From Pseudocercospora fijiensis CIRAD86 (taxonomy: Eukaryota; Ascomycota; Dothideomycetes; Mycosphaerellales; Mycosphaerellaceae), in assembly GCF_000340215.1 (NCBI RefSeq), contig NW_006921535.1:1926483-1990482 (forward strand): DNA of 64,000 nucleotides, given 5' to 3'. Made by a program: the position numbers and the translations under genes. The notes under the pieces are model-generated. The model saw nothing but the letters and a program-made list of their open reading frames with translations. It made no database searches and was not told the origin of the DNA. Positions 32,680 to 44,089 of this stretch are shown piece by piece. Numbering within the stretch: position 1 is the stretch's first letter; every line of letters starts with the position of its first letter.

Positions 32680-34419
32680 TCATTTCTTCCCCAAGCCGAC
32701 CACGGTCCGCAAGCTGCCAAAGGCAAGCACATCACTCATCCTTTCTCTTCCACTGAACAGCATGACGAGGCGGTCAACACCACAACCCCAGCCGCCAGTC
32801 GGGGGAAGTCCCCACTCCAAGCATCGCAGATAGTCTTCATCCAGTTGCATCGCCTCCGCATCTCTTGATCTCTGCTGAAGCTGTTCCTCAAACTTGCGCC
32901 TCTGCTCAAAAGGGCTGTTCTCCTCTTCGTACATATTTGCGTACTCACAACCTCCAATGAAAAGCTCAGCACGTGCAGCAACGGTCTGACCCGTGTTGGG
33001 ACACTTAAAATGCTTTGAGAGAGGGGACATGCAGGCTGGATGGTGCGTTATAAAAATTGGTTCTTCCTTGGAAAGTGGTTCTAGGTATTCTGCGGCTAAA
33101 GCGTCCAGGAGTCGAGGCAGGGTGGGATTGACGGGCTTGGGGATATTCTTTTCGGAGAAGAGGCCAGCAATGTGAGAGTAGGCGTCATCTGTTTCGAGGT
33201 GGCCAAGTTTGCTACCAAGCTTCTTTTCGAGGGTCGGGATGAACTCTACTCTTTGGAATGGTTGAACTTCGCTAATTGAGCCGGCGATCTCAGTATACTT
33301 GGGCCGGATAGCAGGCAGAGACAATGCTGAAAATTTGCCAAGCTTCCGTAGCGACTCAATGTATGCATCCAGCTCGCACAGCAGGCGCTCTGTTGTGGCC
33401 ATGAGTTGGTCAAGGCTGGCATATGCCTCGTAGAACTCACAGATATTGAACTCTGGGTTGTGAGTAGCATCCACGCCCTCATTCCGAAATGCTGGGCCCA
33501 ACTCATACACTTTGGGCATGCCGCCGACGACAAGTCGCTTCAACCACAGCTCTGGCGCTATCCGGAGCTGCAGTGTCTCGTCAGACAGCTCAGTGGCCAC
33601 GGTCTCGAAAGGTCGGGCTGCAGCGCCTCCGGCTGTGGCGCTCAGCAAAGGCGTGGTGACCTTGACAAATTCTCTCTCGTTGAAAAAGGCCTGGATAGCG
33701 GCTTCAATCTCGTGGCGCATCTGGAGAGTCTGGATTGCTTCCGCGTTTACGATCATATCGACGTGGCGATTCCTTGCACGTGCCTCGGGATGTTCGTAGG
33801 CTTCAGGAACTTGGTGGAGGGAAGGGGATAGCAGGCGTGGCAATTCGCTTGCCAATAGCGAGAGCTCCCCCCGTTCGGTGACATGCTTGTGGCCGACGAC
33901 TGAATAGTAGTCTCCCTTCCTTGCAGTCTTTGTGAAGGCTTTCCAGCTCTCCGATGTGGTAGCTGAGTGGTGTTGCTGTAGATGTGGTAGTTTGCAGACC
34001 ACCTGCACAGTGCCTGTGTCGGTGACAAGATCCATGAAAAGCAGCTTGGAGCCGGCAGTGCGTAGGGAAGAGATCTTCCCTACCAGCATGCCGCCGTAGC
34101 CTTCCGAGTGGAAGGCAGTGTGGTCAGTCTCCCCATTCTGCAAGCGTTTGCCGAAATTGTGCAGCTCATTTCTGCCTACGCGCAGATTTTTCGGCGACTG
34201 CGAAATTCTTGGATACCATTCTGAAGGCTGCTTGTGTGCCTCGAGCTGTGCTACTCTCTTTTCCAAGTCATGAGTAATGTCATGCTGCGTTCGGGGGGTA
34301 TGTGTGCGTAAGGTGCTTGCACGAAAAGCACGCGTTTGATGGAGGCATTGGCATTGGACGCGATGGAAGTTGTGAAAAAGGTAGGGGCGGAGACGGCGGG
34401 AGAGAATTTCTTTAGACAT
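32680..34419 (-). CDS. MSK1: Mitochondrial lysyl-tRNA synthetase (class II)
   Basis: A 579-residue single-exon gene beginning at ATG with an Arg/Ser/His-rich presequence. The OB-fold anticodon-binding domain spans about residues 90-220 (GYGGMLVGKISSLR, LFMDLVTDTGTVQV). The class II core follows: motif 1 around VKVTTPLLSATAGGAAARPFE, motif 2 in YELGPAFRNEGVDATHNPEF, and motif 3 in GWGCGVDRLVMLFSG near the C-terminus. ITHHPACMSPLSK is a LysRS signature. It charges mitochondrial tRNA-Lys with lysine. The gene is probably housekeeping: the divergence from the cytosolic enzyme is typical of fungal mitochondrial forms, and I see no sign that it belongs to the cluster. Confidence 0.93.
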   Translation of the reverse strand: MSKEILSRRLRPYLFHNFHRVQCQCLHQTRAFRASTLRTHTPRTQHDITHDLEKRVAQLEAHKQPSEWYPRISQSPKNLRVGRNELHNFGKRLQNGETDHTAFHSEGYGGMLVGKISSLRTAGSKLLFMDLVTDTGTVQVVCKLPHLQQHHSATTSESWKAFTKTARKGDYYSVVGHKHVTERGELSLLASELPRLLSPSLHQVPEAYEHPEARARNRHVDMIVNAEAIQTLQMRHEIEAAIQAFFNEREFVKVTTPLLSATAGGAAARPFETVATELSDETLQLRIAPELWLKRLVVGGMPKVYELGPAFRNEGVDATHNPEFNICEFYEAYASLDQLMATTERLLCELDAYIESLRKLGKFSALSLPAIRPKYTEIAGSISEVQPFQRVEFIPTLEKKLGSKLGHLETDDAYSHIAGLFSEKNIPKPVNPTLPRLLDALAAEYLEPLSKEEPIFITHHPACMSPLSKHFKCPNTGQTVAARAELFIGGCEYANMYEEENSPFEQRRKFEEQLQQRSRDAEAMQLDEDYLRCLEWGLPPTGGWGCGVDRLVMLFSGRERMSDVLAFGSLRTVVGLGKK

Positions 34420-35125
34420 TATCTACTGCACGTGATATCAGTCTCGAGCCCTTCCAGCTAGCAGAAGAGGAGTATAGAATTGGATGAGGGCCTCATCAGT
34501 GTTGGGTCATGTTTGCGATCATTCTCCTTGTAGGGAGTCATTCGCAACGGTTCTCTTGAATTGTCTGTTCATCGTGTGGACCAAGAATTGATGGTGATTT
34601 TGGAAAGGCTGCAGACTGACCTTTGATGTGAAGCCCGGCTGATGGCACACATGGCGTATATTGTGTGATGCATATGCCGCGCTTCGGCTTTGTTGATGGC
34701 ACAAGGAGTCGGTGGTGACGGTGACAGTTCGCGCATCGAATTCACCGCCGGGGGCCGCCAAGAGATCGCATTGGCAGAGGGCTGATTAATGCTGTGGCTG
34801 CGCTAAAGACAAAGATAGGCCCCTCGCATATCACGCTATCACGCTCACCTGCAGACGCGGACAAGAAGCACGACTCTCGGCCTGCACCCATCCACCTCCA
34901 CCTCCACCTCCACCTCCACCTCCTTCGCACCCGACACTCGCTACACTGCGACATCCCGCAGCAAACCACTGTGCATCGCGCCGGACAGGCCCAGCGACCG
35001 CTCTGCACGACTGCGCCCGTCTCAGCTGGCCTGCACAAGCCCTCTTCTGGGGCCAAGCAGCGTTGCGTCAGCTGCAAAACGCCGGGCTTAGAACTAAGGC
35101 TCAGGCTCAGCTCAGGCTCGGCTCA

Positions 35126-35159
<34 letters not shown>

Positions 35160-35519
35160 TTACACTTTCGTTACATCGCGTGGCGGCGCGACTGATTTTG
35201 CTGCGGCGCTGCGAAACACTCGACACATCGCACCCGCACCCGCATCCGCACCCGCATCCTACAAGTCGACAACCTCTCTGCGCGGCCGCTTCTTTGCGGC
35301 CACACCACCGCAACCACGCCGTCCAACAAACATCAGGCGAGATCCAGCCTGCTGGGCGGGTCCGACACGTCCTACCAGCCGCTCTCCGGCAACTCGAGCT
35401 TCGCATCGCAACGACCTCCCATCTACCAGCCAGTCGAGCCTGGCAGCTGGCATGACCGCCAGGGCCTGCCCACACGAGACATTGCAACGGCGAACAGCGG
35501 CCGACGACCATCGCGCAAA
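34420..35519. promoter_or_regulatory. Divergent promoter region rich in short tandem repeats
   Basis: It separates the LysRS gene (minus) from the UPF0658 gene (plus). Repeats include CCTCCA copies at about 34888-34922, GGCTCA copies at about 35099-35158 and a CGCACC/CGCATC run at about 35228-35259. A frame continuous with the downstream gene stays open from a TGA near 35191 but has no ATG before 35520. Confidence 0.5.
35099..35158 (+). repeat. Hexanucleotide repeat (GGCTCA)n
   Basis: About ten near-perfect copies of the GGCTCA unit, interspersed with GCTCA variants, are read directly in the 5' region of the UPF0658 gene. Confidence 0.85.
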
Positions 35520-36607
35520 ATGTACATCCCGAACACCAAATGGACCTGGGCATTCATGCTCATAGTCCTCATCCAGGCCTGTGTCAGTCTGGCCCTGGAG
35601 TCATATGTCTTCGGCGAGTTCCAGACGAGCCTGGAGCGAGATGGCGATGTTCCCGAAGGGCAGCATTCACCCACCCTCACCATCCCAACCTATCTGGCCC
35701 TGTTCATTTTCGGGTATTTGTACGAGTTGCTGCTGGCTTGGGATGCGCTGAGGCTGAAGAACACCATTCAAGTCATCGGAATATGCATCTATAATCTTGG
35801 CATGCTCATCTACTCCGCTGTACAGATGGACCAAGTCGATGATGCAGTCAAGGACTTAAATGGAGACATCAAGCCCGGAACTTGGCTCGGCCTAAAGCCA
35901 TTCCTGATCGCAGCCCCTTGTGTTGTAGCATTGGGCACCATCCTACTCGCATTTGTCGCATGGAAGCTTTACAACGAATTCGCCTGGACCATATACAAGC
36001 ACATCTCTGCCGATCTGCGCCTGAAGAGGCGATATCTGACATATCAGGTACGTCCGTGTGGCCTTCGTGTTCTCACACCCCTGCTGACCTCTCCCAGATC
36101 TATATCGCCCTGCTCAAATTCGATTTCTTCTTTTTCCTTGGATTCACAGTCCAATTTGTCGTTGTCGTAACGGGCACCTCCGACAGCGAATTCTACCTCA
36201 CCATCGCCGCAATCCCCATCACAATCATTCTCCTCTTCCTCGCCGCATACATCAACCGCAAAGAATCATACGTTGGCCAGACCTTCATTCTGATCGTCTA
36301 CTTCGCCGCTATGGCGTATTTCGTATTCAAGCTTGTCCGCATGTACACTCCGCCAAAGATGCAGGACTACCTAGCTGCGCGCAGCTCGCTCACGACCTTC
36401 GCTGTCTTGACACTGCTGCTCTTGATCGTTACCATCGGCACAGCAATAGCATGCATGATGAACTTCAACAAGGGATTGAAACCACACATTCAAAGGAGAA
36501 AGGTGCCCAACACCGGGGAGCTGAGTGATGGAAAGTGGGCCGGAGACGAATATAACGGCCCACCACATCCTTTGGGACAAGTACCTCAAAGGATGACGAT
36601 TGATTGA
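35520..36607 (+). CDS. UPF0658 Golgi apparatus membrane protein
   Basis: A 345-residue protein from exons 35520-36047 and 36098-36607 (50-nt intron, GTACGT donor). About seven hydrophobic helices are visible, beginning WTWAFMLIVLIQACVSLALE and including ALFIFGYLYELLLAWDAL, FFFFLGFTVQFVVVVTG, FYLTIAAIPITIILLFLAAYI and LTTFAVLTLLLLIVTIGTAIAC. The tail is short and hydrophilic. The pattern and several segments match the fungal UPF0658 family, placed in the Golgi in fission yeast; the molecular role is unknown. ATG 35520 is the first in frame, yet the frame is open and Ser/Pro/Gln-rich for over 300 nt before it. An N-terminal extension from a spliced exon or a non-AUG start is therefore possible. 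Confidence 0.8.
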
Positions 36608-37495
36608 GCGAGCAAAGCATTTTCCTTTGCAAATTGTACAGACCAGCTCGAGCTCTTGGAATAGCTGAGAAAGATACCATGTGGGACGCCGGCGTTTCAG
36701 AGGAGTTTTACACAAGTCCATGGGCGACTGTATGTCATGACGCTAGAAGATACCTCCGATCTCGCGAACGCCAATGTGGCGATGATGCATGAAATGAAAG
36801 TGTGAATTATTTTTGACCCCCCGCTCCTTCCCTCGCAGCGGAGATTTGAGTCTTTTCAAGTCCAATGCTATCCCTCGCTGACCTTCCTGTATCGTCCTGA
36901 GATCGCCGTGCCCTCTCCGACCTGTTCCAATAGACCTTCTATCAGAAAGGGCAGTCGTATGCCGAGGTCCTTACTCTTCCAACCTCACTTTCCTGCACTT
37001 TCCCGCTTTCACATGCTGAGGCCAGGCGGCTCGAATGAGAGATTTTTAATATTTTGAAAGTACAATGGAACTCACTCTTGACTCTTTTGCATACAAAGTC
37101 TTGGGTCGCTGGCCACGTCTCTGCTGTTCAGATCTCCATCATGCTTTCAAAAGGGAGAGACTGCAGCCTTGTCTGTGCTTCCCCATGAACCCATGATTCG
37201 ACGCCTCCTTTCTGGTGCAATACATGCTGCTATACCATACCAGCTTTGTTCTTCAGTTCATTCATCATCGCTCCATTTCCATGCTCCATTTCCATGACTT
37301 GTACTTCTCCCTCTCAATGCCGTCCGATTGCCATCTTTTCATCACCCATGTCTCAAATACTCAACCTACCAACTTTCCGCCCTCCATTTGTCCGAGCCCT
37401 TCTCCACTTTCTACGCTCTCAACCCTTCCATTTCTCTGTATCCAAGCATGCTCGACACTGACCTTCTCTCCTTCCCCGTCGCTTTTGTACCCGGG
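36608..37495. other. Convergent intergenic region
   Basis: About 890 bp between two convergent genes, pyrimidine-rich on the plus strand. The long plus-strand frame at 37215-37982 mostly runs antisense to the next gene and is rejected. No gene is supported. Confidence 0.4.
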
Positions 37496-38131
37496 TTATC
37501 CATCGCGCCAACGAGCATCGATGTTCTCCGCCATATTGCGTACAAATTGTAGAGAATTGAGACAAGTCGCCCATGTTGCACCTTCGATCTTCGCATGTGC
37601 GGCTGCCATGGACAGAGCGTTCGCCACGACCAGTCGGAATCCCGTCTGTCCCGCACTGATGCACACGCCGGGGGCCCTGTGTTCGAACACAGCCTTGCAC
37701 CAGACCATCAGCTTCTGCCAGTCATACAGCGCACTCATACCGATGGAGAAACGAAACTGTTGCCCGCAGCGAGCCCTGTGGGTGAGTAGTAGTCGTTGCA
37801 TATCGCGTGTGAAGAATGCTGCCATGATGGAGAAGTCCAGATTTTGCACCCAAAACCGGAACTCATTCTCGAGTAACCAGATGCTGCGGGCTTCTTGTCG
37901 GATTTGTCGGCAGGCTGAAAGCAAGCCGGGCTCACGCGTGTCTTTCGTGACGAAGAGCTTGCCGTCCCCACAGAGGACGTAGCGATAAATCCGGTTCCGT
38001 AGCTCTGGTGCTAGATCTAGCAGGCGGCATTCGTCGTCGCGGTGGTACGTGGCTTCTTGTGTGCCCTCGCCATTGACTGTCTTCTTGTTCTCATTGTCGG
38101 CACTCGCGCCGACGGCTTTGATAGCGTTCAT
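37496..38131 (-). CDS. Hypothetical protein, ELRNRI-type (2EXR/F-box-like) family
   Basis: A 211-residue single-exon gene. The signature reads CRLLDLAPELRNRIYRYVL and PGLLSACRQIRQEARSIWLLENEF, followed by a C-terminal region with conserved aromatic residues (FRFWVQNLDF, WQKLMVWC). It belongs to the same family as 31908-32581 and the pseudogene at 31012. The family is common in plant-associated Dothideomycetes and its function is unknown. The frame continues upstream to a TTG at 38155, but the first ATG is at 38131. Base composition is normal, so this copy has escaped RIP, presumably because it has diverged enough from the others. Confidence 0.7.
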   Translation of the reverse strand: MNAIKAVGASADNENKKTVNGEGTQEATYHRDDECRLLDLAPELRNRIYRYVLCGDGKLFVTKDTREPGLLSACRQIRQEARSIWLLENEFRFWVQNLDFSIMAAFFTRDMQRLLLTHRARCGQQFRFSIGMSALYDWQKLMVWCKAVFEHRAPGVCISAGQTGFRLVVANALSMAAAHAKIEGATWATCLNSLQFVRNMAENIDARWRDG

Positions 38132-39648
38132 GGCGATACGGCGCGCTCGCTGCAAAAATTGAGGATAGTGCTGTTCTCGCTGAACTATCGTCGCTGCTGT
38201 GTATCTGGAGGGACTTTCAAGCGAATTTTGAGTCGAGTCGCAATTGGAGTGCCGTCGGCGAAAGCTCGCGTGGCAACGAAGGGCGTCCAGCTGGTTGAAG
38301 CAAGTGCTGTTCGTGCGATCTGTGTTGGAGCGCTCGCAGGGCAGTGTCTCGAATCACAGGTGGTTTTCGTGTGTCAGTATGGAAAGAAAGTTAAGGGAGA
38401 GGTTTAGGTGTTTACTCAAAGCGCGGACATGCGCGCATGTGAAGCTAAGCGAAAAGTGGAGTCCTCAGTGCCATTTTCTTTCACTTTCACGTGCGCCGAA
38501 TTTTGCGATGATGAAGAGTGTCGCAATGCAATTCTCCGAGGCGTACATGAGGCAGAGAGAGATTTTGTTCCCGATGTGAGCGCAAAGGAGATGGTGCTCC
38601 GGGAAAGGGAATCGAACACTCACTGTATTGCGCAAGGATGCCAGGTCATGACCATGAAATGTTGAGGATTTAATCTGAACCAAAATGAAATGGACACTGT
38701 TCCTACCATTACTGCGTCTACAAGGTGACGATGGCCTTATCGTGCTGATCTGGCGAAAAGCAAAAAGATCGGTACACCTCCCAGGAGGGGGCTCGAACAC
38801 CGGAGCAAAAAAGTTCGCCTCTCCCTGTTTGGGTTTCTTTGTTTGTTGTAATTATGGGTCAGAGCCTGCTTGCAATAAGAGGCTCCAGAGGTTACATCTT
38901 TATCTCGCTTGTGATCGATCGGACTCCTCAGCGAGAGATAATTGGTTTGAGGAGCGTTGTTGATTTCGTGGATTGCTGAGTTGCTGATTGGTTGTCGACA
39001 AGCTTAGGGAATTCCTGGACGTTTATGAGTGCTCAGATGTTCCCGCTTGCCGGAGTGATGCCGCGGAGGAGAGGAGTGCGTGACAGCCAACGCAGTCTCC
39101 TTGCCTGTGGCTCGTTGCGCCAACAATATCCAGTTTGGTGGTGAGAATGGGGATGTCTCTCGGATCCTTCGCTGCTGGCGCAGACGTGCGCGAGGGCGCT
39201 GTTATCGCATCGCCTTCTGCCCATGGCAAGACTCTTCGTCGGTGGATGGTCATCTGTGATCACAAGTCTTGGCATGGCGGTCCTTTTGCTTCGGTCGTTC
39301 CTCAGCATCCCGTACGGCGTCTGCTTCCACAACTTTGGCTGCCAATGTAGTATTGTGCGCTCCTTAAATGGTCACGGCCGTGGTCTGCAGCGCGATTGAC
39401 TGTCAAATACACTCTGCTGCTTCTTGAAACTGACGATGGTTAAAGCTCTAAGAACTGCACTTCACTAAAGGTTCACTTTGCGGTCTTCACTTCAGTACTT
39501 TTGACTTCAGTTCTTCAAAGTCACTTTCAGGCCGGTCTCCATTGTCCAGAAATCCAGGTCCCTGTTGGCGACCGTACCGCTCTCGCCAGAATCCATTCTG
39601 CTCTCAGTACCCGACGCTTTACATGTTACAAGGTCCAGTCTGATTTGT
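38132..39648. other. Intergenic region, no gene supported
   Basis: About 1.5 kb between two minus-strand genes. Several short frames exist without recognisable content. Two spots resemble tRNA T-arms (near 38600 and 38795), but no cloverleaf can be built. Confidence 0.4.
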
Positions 39649-40269
39649 TCAATCGTCATCATGAATCGTAATGCCGACCTCCTCGGCCGCAGCCTCTGCC
39701 TCTCCGTTCATTTTGACGTCCTCCCCATCGCCATTGCTCGGCAGAGCGACCTTGGCAGGACCCAATTTCTTCTTGACACCATTTTTCTCTGGCTGCTTTG
39801 CGCCCTCGTCAACGTCCATACTATCTTTTCCGCCCGCTTTCTTCTTCGCAGCTCTCATCTTTGCCTTCTCTCTCTTCGCGCGATTCTTGCTCAGTTTCTC
39901 CTCGTCAGCTTTCTGCATCTGCTCCTTCTTTTCCTGGAACGCCTTCTCTGCTGCCTCCTGTTTCGTCTCTTCATCCATGAGACGCAAACGCTCGTACTCC
40001 CTCCGTCTACTGGCTTTGTACACGTGGAACTCGCCAGAACCAGCGCCTGCCGATGAACCTTGCACATTTGCGACAATTTCTGGAGGGGGTAATGCGGTCC
40101 TTGTCTTAGGACCCACAGGAACTGCAGTATCTGCGCGATCTGGATTGGCGAAGAGTGCTTCAACTTCTGCATGTTGCTTGCTCGTTGGGGACACTGCGCG
40201 ACGCTTCAGAGGGCGATTTGAGCGATGCGACACGCTCGTCGGAACAGACTCTGGGATGTTCTCTGACAT
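39649..40269 (-). CDS. PRKRIP1 homologue (DUF1168 family)
   Basis: A 206-residue single-exon gene. The conserved block reads VQGSSAGAGSGEFHVYKASRRREYERLRLMDEE, the DUF1168 signature (split here: VQGSSAGAGSGEFHVY, then KASRRREYERLRLMDEE). A long charged helix follows (KQEAAEKAFQEKKEQMQKA to KMRAAKKKAGG), likely coiled coil with a basic nuclear-localisation stretch, and then an acidic tail ending in Asp residues. Human PRKRIP1 is a spliceosome-associated protein, so a nuclear RNA-processing role is plausible. The frame extends upstream, but the first ATG giving MSENIPESV is at 40269. It is divergent from the DET1-like gene across 296 bp. Confidence 0.85.
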   Translation of the reverse strand: MSENIPESVPTSVSHRSNRPLKRRAVSPTSKQHAEVEALFANPDRADTAVPVGPKTRTALPPPEIVANVQGSSAGAGSGEFHVYKASRRREYERLRLMDEETKQEAAEKAFQEKKEQMQKADEEKLSKNRAKREKAKMRAAKKKAGGKDSMDVDEGAKQPEKNGVKKKLGPAKVALPSNGDGEDVKMNGEAEAAAEEVGITIHDDD

Positions 40270-40565
40270 GGTGGCGGTGATAATGAGGTTGAAGCTTGAA
40301 CAGCAAGTGCTGTGAGGAACACCTCTCGGTAGTCGTAGGCCACACCGGCCTGGCAATCCGAAGGGTCCAGTGACTGGTTCTGATTCACTTGACTGTCAGG
40401 TGAAATTGGAATGCGGTTGAAGTGAGGTTTGATGACTAAGCCATCCGCTGACTAAGTCACAAAGTGGGGCCACATGAGGCGCGTCCTCCGGCTGGTACAG
40501 TATCTCGGGTTCTCATCACGCTTCGCATTGCCACCAAACCAAGAGAAGGTGAGAGGCAAGGCAAG
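40270..40565. promoter_or_regulatory. Compact divergent promoter
   Basis: A 296-bp gap between the starts of the PRKRIP1 homologue (minus) and the DET1-like gene (plus), so it must serve both. No specific operator was recognised. Confidence 0.5.
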
Positions 40566-42069
40566 ATGGTGAAACCACGAGTAGGTCCTGTATCAGCGCT
40601 CGACCGATCGTGTACTAAACAGTTCTAGCTGATCATCCTCATACGCCACGCTCAGAGTGAGGGCAACAAAAACCGAGAGATTCATCAGATGATCCCGGAT
40701 CACCGCGTCAAACTTACGGAAGAAGGCCACAAACAAGTATGCTTCCGATTTTGAGCCTGAAAACCGGCATGCCTGACTAACCCAGGCAGAAGAAGCCGGT
40801 CGACGACTTCGTGCACTACTGAGACCCGACGACACGCTCCAGATCTTCACATCTCCATACCGACGAACGCGAGAAACGACAGAGGGCATATTAAAGACAC
40901 TGACAGCTCGCGATGATCCAGACGACCCGTCCGCTTCTCCATCTCCTTTCAGCAGGAACAAAATTACGGTGTACGAAGAGCCACGTTTGAGAGAGCAGGA
41001 CTTTGGCAACTTCCAGCCATGCTCCGCAGAAATGGAGAGGATGTGGCAGGAGAGAGCTGACTACGGGCATTTCTTCTATCGCATTCCGGACGGAGAGAGT
41101 GCTGCAGATGCATACGACAGGATCTCAGGCTTCAATGAAAGTCTTTGGCGGCAATTTGGAGACGAGGACTTTCCGAGCGTCTGCGTGCTGGTCACGCACG
41201 GCTTAATGTCAAGGGTCTTTCTCATGAAATGGTATCATTGGTCTGTGGAGTATTTTGAGGACCTTCGCAACGTGAATCACTGCGAGTTCATATTGATGAA
41301 CAAGGACGAGCGAGGCAAATACGTGTTGGACAACAAGCTGCGAACGTGGAGTGAACTGAAGAGGCAGAAGCGAGAGCAAGCAGCTAGAGAAGATCCGCAG
41401 CGGAGGAACACGCTGTCGCATTTTCTGAGAAAGCCTCCGTCAGAAAGCCCAAACATACCACCGGCAAGAAAATGGGGAGGCTGTATCAATGGTTGCGATC
41501 ATGGCAATGATCGCTTTCCAAGGAGGACCCAGCAGAAGAAGCAACAGCAGGAGGTCGTCCTTCCTCCACCTGCTGGTCCTGCACAAGACGCCAGCAACGA
41601 GGCCAAGGATCATGCCGTGGCCGCGATCAACCGTGTTGCTGTAACAAACGCGAACACAGCACCACCTCCGACCTCTCTTCCATCACGTCCAAAACCAGCA
41701 GTGCCTTCATACCTCTTCCCAGGTCGGGATGGTGGTGGTACCGATTCAGGTGCCACGACTCCCCATGAACTGAGTGAGGATGAAAGTCCAGAATACTTTA
41801 GCACCAGTAAAGGCGGACACTTGGCAGAGGCCATGCGAAAAGCTGCTCCGCAGCGGAAAGCCACTCCTGAAGATATCGATCGATGGATCCGCGAAAGTGG
41901 AATGACCAGCCATAAAAGAGCAGATCCCCTTGGTGACGAGGCTGGATCCGCCGATGACGAACTTTCGGATGAGAATGGCCCAGTCTCCCCAAAAGCAGTA
42001 GCAATTCAGGTCGGAGACCTCGAAGCAGCAGAAAAGGAGGACAAGGGACTGAGAGGCAGCGTGTACTAA
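40566..42069 (+). CDS. DET1: DET1-like histidine phosphatase
   Basis: A 468-residue protein from exons 40566-40580, 40629-40736 and 40786-42069 (introns of 48 and 49 nt). The 15-nt first exon gives MVKPR. Splicing restores LIILIRHAQSEGN with the catalytic Arg-His, then HKQAEEAGRRLRALL. Other landmarks are FTSPYRRTRET and VTHGLMSRVFLM with the second catalytic His, plus LREQDFGNFQ. The catalytic part ends near residue 250 at about LRTWSELKRQ. The remainder is a disordered Pro/Ser-rich tail with Asp/Glu-rich patches. Yeast Det1 (Ydr051c), an acid phosphatase linked to sterol acetylation, is the closest family I recall. The orthology is inferred from the fold and motif order only. Confidence 0.8.
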
Positions 42070-42296
42070 TCCTGTTTTACCAAAAGACGGCATCAACGCT
42101 TGACGACTATACGACTCTTACGCACGCATCGACGAAAAAGACCATAGACATGTGTTATTCAATTGTAGAACTGTCGAGAGCAGCAGGCCGGCCACCTGAT
42201 CCCACCAAATATTCCTTTCGCCGGTTTCACTAATGGAGCGCTTTTTCGACGCTTTCAGCCGTTATGCATATCGAACCCTCTTGTTCTCCGTTCAAT

Positions 42297-43171
42297 CTAA
42301 TGCTTAAGGAATCCCATGAATCTCCCCTTTCGACCAGTGGCCGGTGCTGGTGCAGCTTGCTTCTCAGTGGCACGACTGCTGCGCTTCTTCTCTCTCCTAC
42401 TGACACAACATGTGAACAGAACGATACACATGCCTGCAAAGAGCAAGATGAAGCTAGCCACCAGCAGCCAGATCGCATCACCGAAGCGCGCCTTGGAGTT
42501 GGAATCATCGTCGTTGACGTGATGTCGTATGATGCCGAAGAGGGTAAAGTCGGTGGCCTATGAAGATGTGAGTAATATGCTACTCGGAGCTAGAAATCAT
42601 GTAAGCTCACCATGACAATAACCACCAAAACCCAAGCCACAAAAGCTGCCAGAGCCCCCATCAAGGATGCAATCACACCTCCGCCTATCGATATTAGGAA
42701 GGCTATGAAAGCTGTGCCGCACGCGATGGGATGAAGGACCATAATCTGCCAAAAACGTCAGCACCTCGTCCAATCCCTCAATTCAAGCTCAACTCACCCT
42801 CGTAAACGAATCGCTCGTCCCAGACGAAATCTCATCGTAGTCTGTCCCATCGATCCTCGCCATCAATTGAGCCGGCTCATAACCTATGTGTCGGCCAGTG
42901 CAAACATCGCCTTTGCTGTTCGGCGCGCAGTTCGTGCAGCAGTAGCCGAACGTGCCGAAAAGCTGGCGATGAGAGTTAGCGACTGCCATGCATGAAGGAA
43001 ATGATAGAATACCATGTCATAGTCATGACTCTTGGTGCTATTGCCGAGCGTGATGCGCAGGAGGCCGAGATCGTTGATTATTGGTGCTGAGATCGTGACG
43101 AAGAGCAGGAGTATACTGGCCACGAAGAGGAGGAAGACTCCGAAGAAGTGGATGTTAGCGCCGAGACGCAT
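42297..43171 (-). CDS. SUR7/PalI-family membrane protein
   Basis: A 239-residue protein from exons 43013-43171, 42798-42962, 42611-42745 and 42297-42557, with 50-53-nt introns that all fall between codons. Four membrane segments appear: FFGVFLLFVASILLLFVTISAP at the N-terminus, then the external loop with LFGTFGYCCTNC (the SUR7 GxFGYC signature). Next come FIAFLISIGGGVIASLMGAL and AAFVAWVLVVIVMATDF, and finally AIWLLVASFILLFAGMCIVLF. A basic cytosolic tail (RREKKRSSR) follows. SUR7-family proteins sit in plasma-membrane eisosome/MCC patches and affect endocytosis and cell-wall integrity; PalI relatives sense alkaline pH. Which subgroup this one belongs to cannot be settled by eye. Confidence 0.84.
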
Positions 43172-44089
43172 TTTGTCGGCGATTGATCTGGGTGCAGAAG
43201 GTGATTGTGGTCGTTTCTGGTATGTTGAAGTGTCCTGTGTGTCACTAAATTGCTTTTGAAATCGACACTGATCGACAGCAATCACTTTTCATCCACAACG
43301 GAAGGACGTAAAAGTGAGAAGAAAAGACAGCGCGCAATATACAATCAAGCAAGAAAGGACATCAGTCGTCCTCAAATGTCACAAGTGATGTGACGCATGA
43401 CGCTGAGGAATGCGCGCCATGGGCACGCTTTATCACAATCAGGGTTCTTATGATTTCTGTCCAACCTGGGGCTTGGGGAACGTGTTTGCATTTGCGTTTG
43501 GTCGGGGTGCAAGCATCAAGCGTGAGGTGTTTCGATACACGAATCTCGGTTCGGCCACGCATACGATCGTACGCTGGTGCTGATATCATGTGAAAAGTGT
43601 TCTATCATTTTTGCTTTCCGAAATCCGCGATGTTGCAGAGACCCACCGCGTTGCTCTGGCTATTGCTCGCACCACGCCTTGGGCCGACATTCATTATATT
43701 TCAGAGTTTCTTGCCTCCATGCTTAGAACTATTGTACTTCCAGATTTCAGCACCCGAGTCCCGCCTCAACATCTTCTCTCTCCTCTATGGTGCCTGCATT
43801 GCCTTGGAGCTCTCTTCCCCGGACACGGCGACTGCTCCTGGCCTCCACTCTTGTGGGCTGCCTTGCTAGCCGTTCTGCGGATGCTGTCCGTGGACAATGA
43901 GGACGGGCTGTGGAGGAGATTTGACATTATCCATGGCGTTCTCTCGCTTTTGCAGGATGGTCTGCTTTTCGGAGCTCGTCGATCTGGATGCGTCTGCTAG
44001 ATACTTTTTGTAGATTTGGAACGGGTGCAGTGTGATTTCTTGCTTTTGTTCGCGATTGGTAGAAAATTTGGAAGACATCAAAGTTGTTC
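43172..44089. other. Intergenic region, no gene supported
   Basis: About 900 bp. A short plus-strand frame at 43630-43869 starts with ATG and is hydrophobic (MLQRPTALLWLLLAP), but it has no recognised domain and no clear continuation, so it is not called. Confidence 0.35.

Noticed and set aside
32680..34419. Mitochondrial LysRS as a second self-resistance gene (compare cladosporin and cytosolic LysRS)
   Set aside because: The protein has a mitochondrial presequence and ordinary motifs and is separated from the cluster by unrelated genes; a housekeeping role explains it.
37215..37982. A 255-codon plus-strand frame
   Set aside because: It overlaps the ELRNRI-family gene antisense, and its remaining part is simple pyrimidine-rich sequence.
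38590..38810. Two TTCGA-containing spots that look like tRNA T-arms on the minus strand
   Set aside because: The T-stems do not pair properly and no D-arm, anticodon arm or matching acceptor lies at the right distance.
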